DNA from: Bacteroidales bacterium | GTDB lineage: Bacteria > Bacteroidota > Bacteroidia > Bacteroidales > VadinHA17 | DNA length: 9,994 nt | Reading direction: 5' to 3' | Assembly: GCA_003520925.1 (NCBI GenBank) | Contig: DOTV01000228.1 | Coordinates: 1-9,994, forward strand | In this document: positions 1 to 6,563 of the stretch, one piece after another | Layout: each line of letters begins with the position of its first letter | Position numbering within the stretch: position 1 is the first letter of the stretch | Translations under genes and position numbers: made by a program | Notes under the pieces: model-generated | What the model saw: only the letters and a program-made list of their open reading frames with translations | What the model was told of the DNA's origin: nothing | Database searches by the model: none

Positions 1-25
1 GTGTTGCCAATTACACCACGGGACA
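1..25 (-). tRNA. 5' end of a tRNA gene, probably tRNA-Gln, cut by the window edge
   Basis: Read on the minus strand from position 25, the sequence gives a 7-nt acceptor strand TGTCCCG, then T8 and G9, then a D-arm of stem GTG, loop TAATTGGCAA and stem CAC. The loop has the usual A14-like residues and GG pair. A U at position 1 and a 3-bp D-stem are typical of bacterial tRNA-Gln, and the D-arm resembles Bacteroidota tRNA-Gln genes as I remember them. The anticodon lies outside the window, so the amino acid is inferred. A strong promoter lies 12 nt upstream. The gene points the same way as glnS, about 1.7 kb away. Confidence 0.7.
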
Positions 26-37
26 CTTTTGAGGTTG

Positions 38-68
38 CAAATATAGTCTTTTCCGGAAAAATCACAAA
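38..68 (-). promoter_or_regulatory. Bacteroidota-type promoter for the tRNA gene
   Basis: On the minus strand, TTTG (65-68) is followed after exactly 19 bases by TATATTTG (38-45). This matches the Bacteroidota primary sigma factor consensus (TTTG at -33, TAnnTTTG at -7) at every fixed base. The tRNA starts 12 nt further on, so transcription would begin only a few bases before the mature 5' end. Confidence 0.8.
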
Positions 69-80
69 CTCTTTTAAAAA

Positions 81-158
81 GTCATGCAGTCATGCAGTCG
101 TGCAGTTATGCTGTCTGTTTAAAGACCGCAAGACCGCAGGACCGCAAGACTGCTTGAC
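81..158 (-). repeat. Imperfect hairpin of tandem 8-bp units, copy 1, 3' of the lipoprotein gene
   Basis: The left arm (81-116) is four and a half copies of an 8-bp unit like GTCATGCA. The right arm (123-158) is units like AAGACCGC. The arms are complementary at 28 of 36 positions around a 6-nt spacer (117-122). In minus-strand RNA two of the mismatches become G-U pairs. Beyond the hairpin, the minus-strand transcript of the lipoprotein gene would run into five U residues (76-80), so this copy could act as a terminator or a 3' end protector. It begins 13 bases past the lipoprotein stop codon. A second copy of the same design lies at 1652-1745. Confidence 0.8.
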
Positions 159-171
159 CTGACAGAAATTT

Positions 172-1581
172 TCAGTTTATTGTATAGTAAACCGTCAGCT
201 TCGGCCTCATATTGGCATCAGGGAAATCAGATGATGCAAAACGGAATCCCGGAAACCTTTCAACCGGCCAGAGCTTGAAAAACATCCCATAATTGGGAGC
301 TGCTACTTCATTAACGGGAACAAAAAGTCTTGTGACATCAACCGTAATAAAATTTACATTCAGATTAAACGGCGATATAAATACCTGGTTAGCCTCAATT
401 GTTTTAGGCGGGGCGTTCCATGTAACCTTATCCTCTTCCCATGGTTCAACAATCTGCTGAAGAACCCCTCCAAATCTTGCAAGACCAGTAGAAGGATCAA
501 GGTCGGTGAGATATGTCGGATCGAAGGGTACAGGGAGATCATACGAAAGCTGTAATGTAACCTTCCTGATCACGGCTGATTTTGGAAGGGCATTCAGATT
601 GAACCATATAAGACTCCGGTTCGATCGCATAACCGTCAGGAGAGGTTCAGTTATGTATGTTGCCTCAAAATATTTATATTTCCCAAAATTCTTATCAGCA
701 TCAAGGTTCGAGATCATTGCATCCTTCCCCTCATCAGGTCCTGGCTGAAATATCTGTGTCTTCCATTGATTGCTGTCCCACGGAATTTTAAGAACCAGCG
801 GATTTTCTTTAGTTGTGGCTCTGAGCTCAGCAGCAGTAAATCTCAATTTCTGCGGGAAATAGCCTTCCTTTTCGAGGAGGAAATAGTAAAAATCCGAACC
901 TCCCCTTATAATAAGATGATTAACTGCGGGCTCGAGCTTAAAGGTATAATTCCACCCGTTATTTGCAAAAACAGTAAGTTTAGCAGTTGTAAGCTCAGTT
1001 GGCCTCATGCACATCGGACAGTCAAGTATGCATATAGTCCAGAAGCCAAGAGGCTTGATAATCTGCATTCCAAAGTTTGCATAACCAAATTGCCCGGGTG
1101 ATTGATCGCCGACTAAAAGTACTTCCGGTGCGATCCTGGTGACCTGATCGGCCCGGATAATGAAGTTCACGGGTAGCGGATCATTTACAAGATAGGCAAG
1201 GGGAGAACCTTCAATCGGGGCAGCATAGATAACTGCTCCCGAAGGATTTATTACAAGGAATTTTGTAAGATTATAATCCCCTGTCTGAAGTTCCACATTT
1301 TCGCTTGTAAATCCTGTTCCGAATGCATAAACAGGTATCAGTGAATCGGAGATAACTGAATTTCCATCCATATCTTCGATCGAAACCATGATATGATATG
1401 ACATTACACCGCTGTCAAGTGAAGAGCCTGAAAGAGATTTTGCCCCATCTTCAGGCATGTTAAGAGAAAACTCTGCCTTCCCCTTTGCCGCGAAGTCATC
1501 ATTCCTGTTCTCACAGGATGAGATGCCAATAACAGTCAGGGGAATCAGAAAACTGTAAAAAAACTTGATTAATGCTCTCAT
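172..1581 (-). CDS. Outer-surface lipoprotein with C-terminal DNRLRE domain
   Basis: The 469-residue product begins with a lipoprotein signal peptide: a basic start, a hydrophobic stretch and a lipobox ending ISSC, giving lipidated Cys23. The acidic residues just after it (ENRNDD) loosely resemble the Bacteroidota surface-export signal. Residues 30-165 look like a beta-rich domain of unknown type. Residues 165-270 contain a Cys cluster, C184-x3-C188-x2-C191. From about 283 to the end the pattern fits the DNRLRE domain: an early D-x-x-I-x-N-x-x-x-x-x-x-F-G segment, a hydrophobic strand with IWFNLN, PWEEDKVTWN near 380-389, a VDVTRLF strand, and a final FRFASSDF...PKLTVYY. DNRLRE domains occur on secreted and cell-surface proteins and are thought to be structural or carbohydrate-associated; the ligand here is unknown. 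No clear promoter was found in the 165 bases upstream, which hold the second repeat hairpin, so readthrough from glnS is possible. Confidence 0.85.
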   Translation of the reverse strand: MRALIKFFYSFLIPLTVIGISSCENRNDDFAAKGKAEFSLNMPEDGAKSLSGSSLDSGVMSYHIMVSIEDMDGNSVISDSLIPVYAFGTGFTSENVELQTGDYNLTKFLVINPSGAVIYAAPIEGSPLAYLVNDPLPVNFIIRADQVTRIAPEVLLVGDQSPGQFGYANFGMQIIKPLGFWTICILDCPMCMRPTELTTAKLTVFANNGWNYTFKLEPAVNHLIIRGGSDFYYFLLEKEGYFPQKLRFTAAELRATTKENPLVLKIPWDSNQWKTQIFQPGPDEGKDAMISNLDADKNFGKYKYFEATYITEPLLTVMRSNRSLIWFNLNALPKSAVIRKVTLQLSYDLPVPFDPTYLTDLDPSTGLARFGGVLQQIVEPWEEDKVTWNAPPKTIEANQVFISPFNLNVNFITVDVTRLFVPVNEVAAPNYGMFFKLWPVERFPGFRFASSDFPDANMRPKLTVYYTIN

Positions 1582-1651
1582 AAATTTTGTATTAAATTCT
1601 ACGAAAAAACAGGTTATACCTCATTTTCAATCAAATAGTATGCCAATTATT

Positions 1652-1745
1652 GTCGTGCAGTCATGCAGTCGTGCTGTCTTGCAGTCATGCTGTCTTCTAA
1701 AAGACCGCAAGACCGCAAGACCGCATGACCAGTCGACTGTAAGAC
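1652..1745 (-). repeat. Imperfect hairpin of tandem 8-bp units, copy 2, 3' of glnS
   Basis: The left arm (1652-1696) is five and a half units of the type GTCNTGCW. The right arm (1701-1745) contains three clean AAGACCGC units followed by diverged ones. The arms pair at 33 of 45 positions around a 4-nt loop (CTAA). The right arm ends one base before the glnS stop codon (TAA on the minus strand, 1747-1749). Order and orientation relative to the upstream gene match copy 1. No T-run follows on the minus strand, so it lacks the classic terminator tail. The units abut without spacers, which excludes a CRISPR array. Confidence 0.8.
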
Positions 1746-1746
1746 A

Positions 1747-3447
1747 TTACTTATGGATTTTAGCCCAGGTATCCTTTAGTGAGACGGTACGGTTGAATAC
1801 AAGATGTTCCTTAGTGGAATCGTAATCGACACAGAAATATCCAAGTCGCTGGAACTGGAATTTGTCCAGGGGACTGGCACTGACCAGAGATGGTTCGACT
1901 TTACAGTGTTTAAGGATCTTCAGGGAACCGGGATTAAGGAAGCTGCGGTAATCATCATCTTTTTGTCCTGCAGGATCATCATGGTTGAACAGCCTGTCGT
2001 ACAATCTGACCTCTGCATCAACAGCATGGGGGGCCGAAACCCAGTGCAGGGTTCCCTTTACTTTTCTTTCAGATCCACTCTCTCCGCTTTTTGTCGTCGG
2101 ATCATAATTACAATATATTTCAATTATATCTCCTGATTCATCCTTTTTGTATCCTGTACATTTTACAATGTATGCTCCTTTGAGCCTGACCTCCATCCCC
2201 GGAGCCAATCGAAAAAATTTATGTGGAGGATTTTCCATAAAGTCGTCCTGCTCAATAAAAACCTCCCTGCTGAACGGTATCTCTCTTTTTCCCATACTCT
2301 CATCTTCAGGATTATTTATAAGCTCAACATTTTCGGTTTTTCCTTCCGGATAGTTGGTTATGATCACCTTCAACGGATTAAGTACAGCAAACACTCTTGG
2401 AGCACAGATGTTAAGATCTTCCCTGACTGCATGTTCGAGGAGGGAGACATCGTTTATTGCTTCAACCTTTGTATATCCAATCAAATCGACAAATTTCCTG
2501 ATCGATCCGGGTGTATATCCTCTTCGGCGAAGACCGCAAAGAGTAGGCATTCGCGGATCGTCCCAGCCGGAGACTTTACTTTCCTGCACCAGCTCGAGCA
2601 GTTTACGCTTGCTCATCATTGTGTAAGTGAGATTGAGCCTGTTGAATTCAATCTGCCTGGGGCGGTAATCATTTGTCTTTAACTGATCGACAAGCCAGTC
2701 GTATAAGGGCCGGTGGACCTCGAATTCGAGTGTGCAGAGCGAATGTGTAATGCCTTCAAAATAATCGCTCTGTCCATGTGCGAAATCGTACATGGGGTAA
2801 ACTTTCCATATCTCTCCTGTGCGATGGTGGGCAGATTTGATTATCCTATAGATAATAGGATCACGCATCTGCATATTCGGGGAGGTCATGTCGATCTTTG
2901 CCCTGAGAACCCTGCTTCCTTCATCAAATTCGCCTTTGTTCATTCTCTCAAAAAGACTGAGGCTTTCTGATACAGAACGGTTACGGTAAGGGCTTTCAAT
3001 GCCTGGCTGGGAAGGAGTGCCTTTTTGTGAAGAGATTATATCTGCAGGCTGATCGTCAATATAGGCCAGCCCTCTTTTTATAAGATCGACTGCAAAATCA
3101 TACAATTTCCCGAAATAATCTGATGCATAATATTCACGGTCTTCCCAGTCGAAACCAAGCCATTTTATATCCTCTTTTATTGAGTCGATATATTCGACGT
3201 CCTCCTTAACCGGATTTGTATCATCGAAACGAAGATTGCATTTCCCACCATATTTTTGTGCCATTCCAAAGTCGAGACAAATTGCCTTGGCATGACCGAT
3301 ATGTAGATAGCCGTTAGGTTCCGGAGGAAACCTGGTATGAATTCTCCCTCCGTTTTTCCCGGCTTCAATGTCATCAATTATTATCTGCTCGATAAAGCTT
3401 ACAGGGGGTTTTACCTCCTCAGCCATGTTAATCTTCTCCTCGTTCAT
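1747..3447 (-). CDS. glnS: Glutaminyl-tRNA synthetase
   Basis: This cytoplasmic class I aminoacyl-tRNA synthetase charges tRNA-Gln with glutamine using ATP. The 566-residue product is close to the usual length of about 555. Residues 38-52 give RFPPEPNGYLHIGHA, which contains the HIGH motif (49-52). The KMSKS loop appears as MMSKR (277-281), the form usual in GlnRS and GluRS. The conserved block LRFDDTNP (72-79) and DFAHGQSDYFEGITHS (221-236) favour GlnRS over GluRS. Residues from about 345 form the C-terminal beta-barrel anticodon-binding region, including KGTLHWVSAPHAV near 464-476. A second in-frame ATG seven codons in (3424-3426) would give MAEEVKPP and is an equally plausible start. The promoter at 3467-3495 fits either. 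folB diverges from it, and a likely tRNA-Gln lies downstream in the same orientation. Confidence 0.97.
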   Translation of the reverse strand: MNEEKINMAEEVKPPVSFIEQIIIDDIEAGKNGGRIHTRFPPEPNGYLHIGHAKAICLDFGMAQKYGGKCNLRFDDTNPVKEDVEYIDSIKEDIKWLGFDWEDREYYASDYFGKLYDFAVDLIKRGLAYIDDQPADIISSQKGTPSQPGIESPYRNRSVSESLSLFERMNKGEFDEGSRVLRAKIDMTSPNMQMRDPIIYRIIKSAHHRTGEIWKVYPMYDFAHGQSDYFEGITHSLCTLEFEVHRPLYDWLVDQLKTNDYRPRQIEFNRLNLTYTMMSKRKLLELVQESKVSGWDDPRMPTLCGLRRRGYTPGSIRKFVDLIGYTKVEAINDVSLLEHAVREDLNICAPRVFAVLNPLKVIITNYPEGKTENVELINNPEDESMGKREIPFSREVFIEQDDFMENPPHKFFRLAPGMEVRLKGAYIVKCTGYKKDESGDIIEIYCNYDPTTKSGESGSERKVKGTLHWVSAPHAVDAEVRLYDRLFNHDDPAGQKDDDYRSFLNPGSLKILKHCKVEPSLVSASPLDKFQFQRLGYFCVDYDSTKEHLVFNRTVSLKDTWAKIHK

Positions 3448-3466
3448 TCAGGTATTTTTAAGACTA

Positions 3467-3495
3467 CAAAATTATGATTACTTTTATATGTGCAA
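3467..3495 (-). promoter_or_regulatory. Promoter for glnS
   Basis: On the minus strand, TTG (3493-3495) is followed after 18 bases by TAATTTTG (3467-3474). This is a full match to the TAnnTTTG -7 element of Bacteroidota. It lies 19 bases before the glnS start, giving a short leader. Confidence 0.65.
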
Positions 3496-3523
3496 GATTT
3501 TAATTGCTAATAAAACAGCATTT

Positions 3524-3874
3524 ATGGGACTGATTCAGATCGAAAACATGGAGTTCTACGCCTTTCACGGGCATTATAAGGAGGAACAGATAGTAGGAAA
3601 TAAATTCATTGTTGACCTTACAATTGAAGCCGATATGAGCATTCCTTCAAAGAGTGATAATCTGAAAGACGCTGTCAACTATCAGAAAGCTTACCAGATT
3701 GTTAAATCTGAGATGGAAAAGAAATCCTATCTTCTTGAAAATATTGCCGCCAGGATACTTGATGCGTTGTATTCAGAAATGACAGGGATAAAGAAAGCAA
3801 AAATCAGGGTCTCTAAAATGAATCCTCCAATGGGTGGAAAGATCGGGTCGGTAAGTGTCGTTATGGAAAAATAA
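3524..3874 (+). CDS. folB: Dihydroneopterin aldolase
   Basis: This enzyme converts 7,8-dihydroneopterin to 6-hydroxymethyl-dihydropterin and glycolaldehyde in tetrahydrofolate synthesis. From this start the product is 116 residues, close to the family's usual 115-125, beginning MGLIQIENMEFYAFHG. Family signatures are visible: FHGHYKEEQ-x-VG (14-25), the substrate-binding V-N-Y at 51-53, LLENIA (70-75) with Glu72 as the pterin-anchoring glutamate, and the end block VSKMNPPMGG (96-105) with Lys98 in the place of the catalytic lysine. The frame is open further upstream, but an earlier start (for example 3488) would add residues that look non-homologous and would eat into the intergenic region with the glnS promoter. 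The gene stands alone, divergent from glnS. A weak -7-like TACTTTTA lies at 3479-3486. Confidence 0.93.
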   Translation: MGLIQIENMEFYAFHGHYKEEQIVGNKFIVDLTIEADMSIPSKSDNLKDAVNYQKAYQIVKSEMEKKSYLLENIAARILDALYSEMTGIKKAKIRVSKMNPPMGGKIGSVSVVMEK

Positions 3875-3914
3875 AATAATCATTACTAATAGTATTTTTT
3901 ATCCGGGGAAAAGC

Positions 3915-3922
3915 TATATTTG
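3915..3922 (+). promoter_or_regulatory. -7 promoter element of the arsR-feoAB operon
   Basis: TATATTTG matches the Bacteroidota -7 consensus at every fixed base and is identical to the element in front of the tRNA gene. The -33 region is poor (a T-run at 3895-3900 instead of TTTG), which would suit a regulated promoter. Transcription would start near 3928-3930, a few bases before the ArsR-type palindrome. Confidence 0.65.
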
Positions 3923-3931
3923 TGGAATAAT

Positions 3932-3945
3932 TGAACAATTGTTCA
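3932..3945 (+). promoter_or_regulatory. Probable ArsR/SmtB operator palindrome
   Basis: TGAACAATTGTTCA is a perfect 14-bp inverted repeat with weaker symmetry in its flanks (3927-3929 with 3948-3950). Known SmtB/CzrA-type operators are built on TGAAxx-n2-xxTTCA half-sites inside A/T-rich DNA, which this fits. It lies between the -7 element and the start codon of the ArsR-family gene, where bound repressor would block transcription of that gene and of feoAB. Metal binding normally releases such repressors. That the neighbouring ArsR protein binds here is inferred from position and motif. Confidence 0.7.
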
Positions 3946-3952
3946 TATATTA

Positions 3953-4318
3953 ATGAAAGAAGGAAGATCTGTCAATAATGCAAAAACCTTTATAGAGAAA
4001 GAAAAGGTTAAATCGGTAAAAAAGAAAATGAAAACCGAGCGGTTTTTTCACTATCTGGCAGAGACATTCAGGGCAATGAGCGATCCTACCAGAACCAAGA
4101 TCATTTATGCCCTGTCGGAGGAAAATGAGCTCTGTGTGCATGATATTGCTGCAATAATCGGAACAACCAACTCTGCAATTTCGCATCAGCTGCGCACTCT
4201 TCGGAATATGAAGCTTGTTAAATACAATAAGGTTGGAAGAGTGACTTTTTACTCACTCGATGATATTCATATCAATAATCTGTTTGCGGAAGGATTAAGG
4301 CACGTTGAGGAAAAATGA
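3953..4318 (+). CDS. ArsR/SmtB-family metal-sensing transcriptional repressor
   Basis: This is a winged-helix DNA-binding protein of 121 residues, almost the same length as SmtB. Residues 37-54 give the family start (ETFRAMSDPTRTKIIYAL). Residues 59-65 are ELCVHDI, matching the metal box ELCVCDL except that the second Cys is His63. The recognition helix is TTNSAISHQLRTLRNMKLV (71-89), and the wing is KVGRVTFYSL. The C-terminal helix has D104-x-H106-x10-H117-x2-E120, the complete alpha5 metal site of SmtB, even at the same residue numbers. An N-terminal basic segment (16-27) has no Cys or His, so a full alpha3N site is not apparent. The stop codon overlaps the feoA start (ATGA), which ties it to iron uptake. 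The metal is unknown: alpha5 sites usually bind Zn(II), yet the context suggests Fe(II), Mn(II) or a zinc-iron balance. Met26 is a possible internal start, but the match to SmtB numbering favours 3953. Confidence 0.93.
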   Translation: MKEGRSVNNAKTFIEKEKVKSVKKKMKTERFFHYLAETFRAMSDPTRTKIIYALSEENELCVHDIAAIIGTTNSAISHQLRTLRNMKLVKYNKVGRVTFYSLDDIHINNLFAEGLRHVEEK

Positions 4319-4560
4319 ACAACAAAAAAAATAGAACCGGATTGACTGAACTGGAAGATGGCCAGACAGGAATTATTGTTTCAGTTCTTGGTGGTAAAAC
4401 TCTTACAAAAAGACTTGCAGATCTTGGAATTACATCAGGTACCGAGGTCAAGGTTATCAGAAGAACACTGTTCTCGGGACCGGTGCAGGTTGAGGTAGCC
4501 GGTTCGAGGCTTGTTCTCGGTAATGGATTAGCCTCAAAAATAGTTGTAGAAACAAAATGA
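4315..4560 (+). CDS. feoA: FeoA, small SH3-like partner of the ferrous iron transporter
   Basis: This 81-residue cytoplasmic protein has the FeoA core: RLADLGITSGTEVKVIRR (33-50), then GPVQVEVAGSRLVLGNGLASKIVV (55-78), which forms the small SH3-like barrel. FeoA is thought to bind FeoB and support its assembly or GTPase activity. Here it is a free-standing protein and not fused to the N-terminus of FeoB. The first nine residues are polar and lysine/asparagine-rich. The start ATG overlaps the ArsR stop, and the stop overlaps the feoB start, both as ATGA. The three genes are therefore probably translationally coupled. Confidence 0.95.
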   Translation: MNNKKNRTGLTELEDGQTGIIVSVLGGKTLTKRLADLGITSGTEVKVIRRTLFSGPVQVEVAGSRLVLGNGLASKIVVETK

Positions 4561-6488
4561 CAGATGAGAAAAAGATCAATATTGTTCTGGCAGGACAGGG
4601 AAATTCAGGGAAATCTGTTGTTTTCAATTATCTGACAGGGCTTCATCAGCATATCGGAAACTGGGCAGGAAAGACAATTGAAAAGCGCGAAGGCACACTT
4701 TATTACAAAGGTTATACAATCGATGTTCTTGATCTTCCAGGCATTTATTCACTTACAACCTGGTCGGTTGAAGAGGTGATTTCGAGGGAATATATAATTC
4801 ATCATCATCCCGACTTCGTTATTAACATTGTAGACTCCACAAATCTTGAAAGAAACCTGATTTTCACTCTCCAGCTTCTGGAACTCGAATGTCCGGTCGT
4901 CATGGCTTTAAACATGATTGACCTTGCCAAAAAAAAGGGGATCACAATTGATTTTAAGAAACTTCAGGGTATTATTCATGCACCTGTAATCCCGGTGGTT
5001 GCTTCACAAGGTTCAGGGCTTACCAGGATAATTGATAAGGTTATCGACCTTAAAGGTGAAAAGGCTGATCACAGGATTCACAGATATGGAAAAGAAATAG
5101 AGAGCTGCATCAGGCAATTATCGGAAATACTGCAGGGAATAGATCTTCCTTACCCTGTAAGGTGGATAGCAATCAAGCTTCTTGAAAAGGACAATGATGT
5201 GACAAAGCTTGTAAGTGAAAAAAGGACCGGAGTTATTGACAAGGTAAGACAGCTTAATGGGTACCTCGAAGAAATTCATGGACACGACTCATCTGTTGTG
5301 ATTGCTGATGAAAGAAGTCATCTTGCATCGCAGATAACAAGGGAGATTGTTAAAATCACACCCGACAGGAAGTTGTCCCTGAATGAGAAGCTGGATGCCA
5401 TAACCACTCAAAAATTTACAGGGTATCTGGTTATGGTATTGATCCTGGGCGGAATGTTTCTTACCGTTTTCAGTTTCGGGAACTGGCTTTCAGGCGTTTT
5501 CGACACAATATTCAAAGGGTGGCACAACCTGTGGAACTTTAATGTGGGAGACTCTTTTTTAGCTTCTCTGGGCTGGGCAGCAATAGAGGGAGTTCTTGCA
5601 CTTGTGCAGATTGCCTTTCCATATATCCTGCCATTTTATATTATCCTCTACTTACTTGAAGATTGGGGTTATATAGCCCGCATTTCATTTCTGATGGATA
5701 AGCTGATGCACAAAATGGGTATTCATGGTAAAGGCTGTATATCATTCATTATCGGGTTTGGGTGCAATGTTCCGGGATGCATATCCTGCCGCATAATGGA
5801 ATCCAAACGCGAAAGATTCATTACTGCTGTCCTGGTTACTCTTGTTCCATGTTCTGCTGTTTCAGTGATTATATTTGGACTTGTCGGAAAATATGTCGGG
5901 CTTTTATGGGCCCTTAGTTTGTATCTTTTTGCAGTTGCAGTGATCTTCATAGCAGGTAAAATATCTTCAAAACTTCTTCTAGGAGAGCCTGTTGAGCTTA
6001 TAATGCCAATGCCCGATTATAAAACACCTCATCTGAAAACTATTGCGTATCAGACCTGGGATGCCCTGAAAGAGTTCATCTTTATCGCGGCCCCGATAGT
6101 CATAGTTTCCGGTGTTGTAATTCAGGCGATCAACCTGGCAGGCTGGATGCCTGCAATCTCAGATTTTCTTAGTCCGGTTACCGTAACATGGCTTGGTCTT
6201 CCGGCGATAACCGGTATTCTGCTTATCTTCGGAATTCTGCGGAAAGAGCTTATTCTGGTCATGCTTGCAGCTTTCCTGGGAACGACAAACTTTTCTGATG
6301 CACTCACTCCACAACAGATGATAACCCTTGCCGTGGTCAGTATGTTTTATATCCCCTGTGTTGCTACAATTTCCGTCCTATGGAAAGAATACGGCTGGAA
6401 GAAAGCGATGGCAATATGTGTTATGGAAATCCTTTTTGCTATCCTTCTTGCCGGAGTTGCCAAAAGAATTCTTGATCTCATTTTTTAA
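4557..6488 (+). CDS. feoB: FeoB, GTPase-coupled ferrous iron transporter
   Basis: This inner-membrane Fe(II) importer has 643 residues, shorter than the roughly 770 of E. coli FeoB but in line with the compact forms of some bacteria. The N-terminal G domain has G1 GQGNSGKS (13-20), switch I Thr40 in GKT, G3 DLPG (59-62), G4 NMID (119-122) and G5 near VASQGSG (148-153). Asn16 in G1, needed for potassium-stimulated GTPase activity in FeoB, is retained, but the usual G-N-P-N reads G-Q-G-N. A helical spacer (about 170-280) leads to membrane segments from about 286. The Gate motifs are clear: LEDWGYIARISFLMDKL (367-383), IIGFGCNVPG (398-407) with Cys403, and LVPCSAVSVIIFG (429-441). Later blocks are ILRKELILVML (560-570) and YIPCVA (598-603). 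No FeoC-like gene follows, so the upstream ArsR-family gene is the only regulator seen. Stop TAA at 6486-6488. Confidence 0.97.
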   Translation: MTDEKKINIVLAGQGNSGKSVVFNYLTGLHQHIGNWAGKTIEKREGTLYYKGYTIDVLDLPGIYSLTTWSVEEVISREYIIHHHPDFVINIVDSTNLERNLIFTLQLLELECPVVMALNMIDLAKKKGITIDFKKLQGIIHAPVIPVVASQGSGLTRIIDKVIDLKGEKADHRIHRYGKEIESCIRQLSEILQGIDLPYPVRWIAIKLLEKDNDVTKLVSEKRTGVIDKVRQLNGYLEEIHGHDSSVVIADERSHLASQITREIVKITPDRKLSLNEKLDAITTQKFTGYLVMVLILGGMFLTVFSFGNWLSGVFDTIFKGWHNLWNFNVGDSFLASLGWAAIEGVLALVQIAFPYILPFYIILYLLEDWGYIARISFLMDKLMHKMGIHGKGCISFIIGFGCNVPGCISCRIMESKRERFITAVLVTLVPCSAVSVIIFGLVGKYVGLLWALSLYLFAVAVIFIAGKISSKLLLGEPVELIMPMPDYKTPHLKTIAYQTWDALKEFIFIAAPIVIVSGVVIQAINLAGWMPAISDFLSPVTVTWLGLPAITGILLIFGILRKELILVMLAAFLGTTNFSDALTPQQMITLAVVSMFYIPCVATISVLWKEYGWKKAMAICVMEILFAILLAGVAKRILDLIF

Positions 6489-6563
6489 ATAGAAGGTATT
6501 TTTTTCTGGTTGACGGCTTAGTAGATTTATATCAACCTGTATATATCTGTGAAGTCCTGTTGA

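Noticed and set aside
81..158. Tandem short repeats considered as a CRISPR array or satellite
   Set aside because: The units are 8 bp and directly adjacent, with no spacers, and the two halves are inverted, forming a hairpin.
2221..2682. A 153-codon plus-strand open frame inside glnS
   Set aside because: It lies fully antisense to the well-supported glnS coding sequence, has no recognisable motif, and its composition follows from the opposite strand.
3368..3523. N-terminal extension of folB by 52 residues
   Set aside because: It would overlap the glnS coding start on the other strand, cover the glnS promoter, and adds hydrophobic sequence not found in FolB proteins.
3885..3900. Possible terminator after folB (TACTAATAGTA followed by six T)
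   Set aside because: The dyad has only five A/T-rich pairs and a one-base loop, too weak for an intrinsic terminator. The T-run is better read as part of the poor -33 region of the feo promoter.
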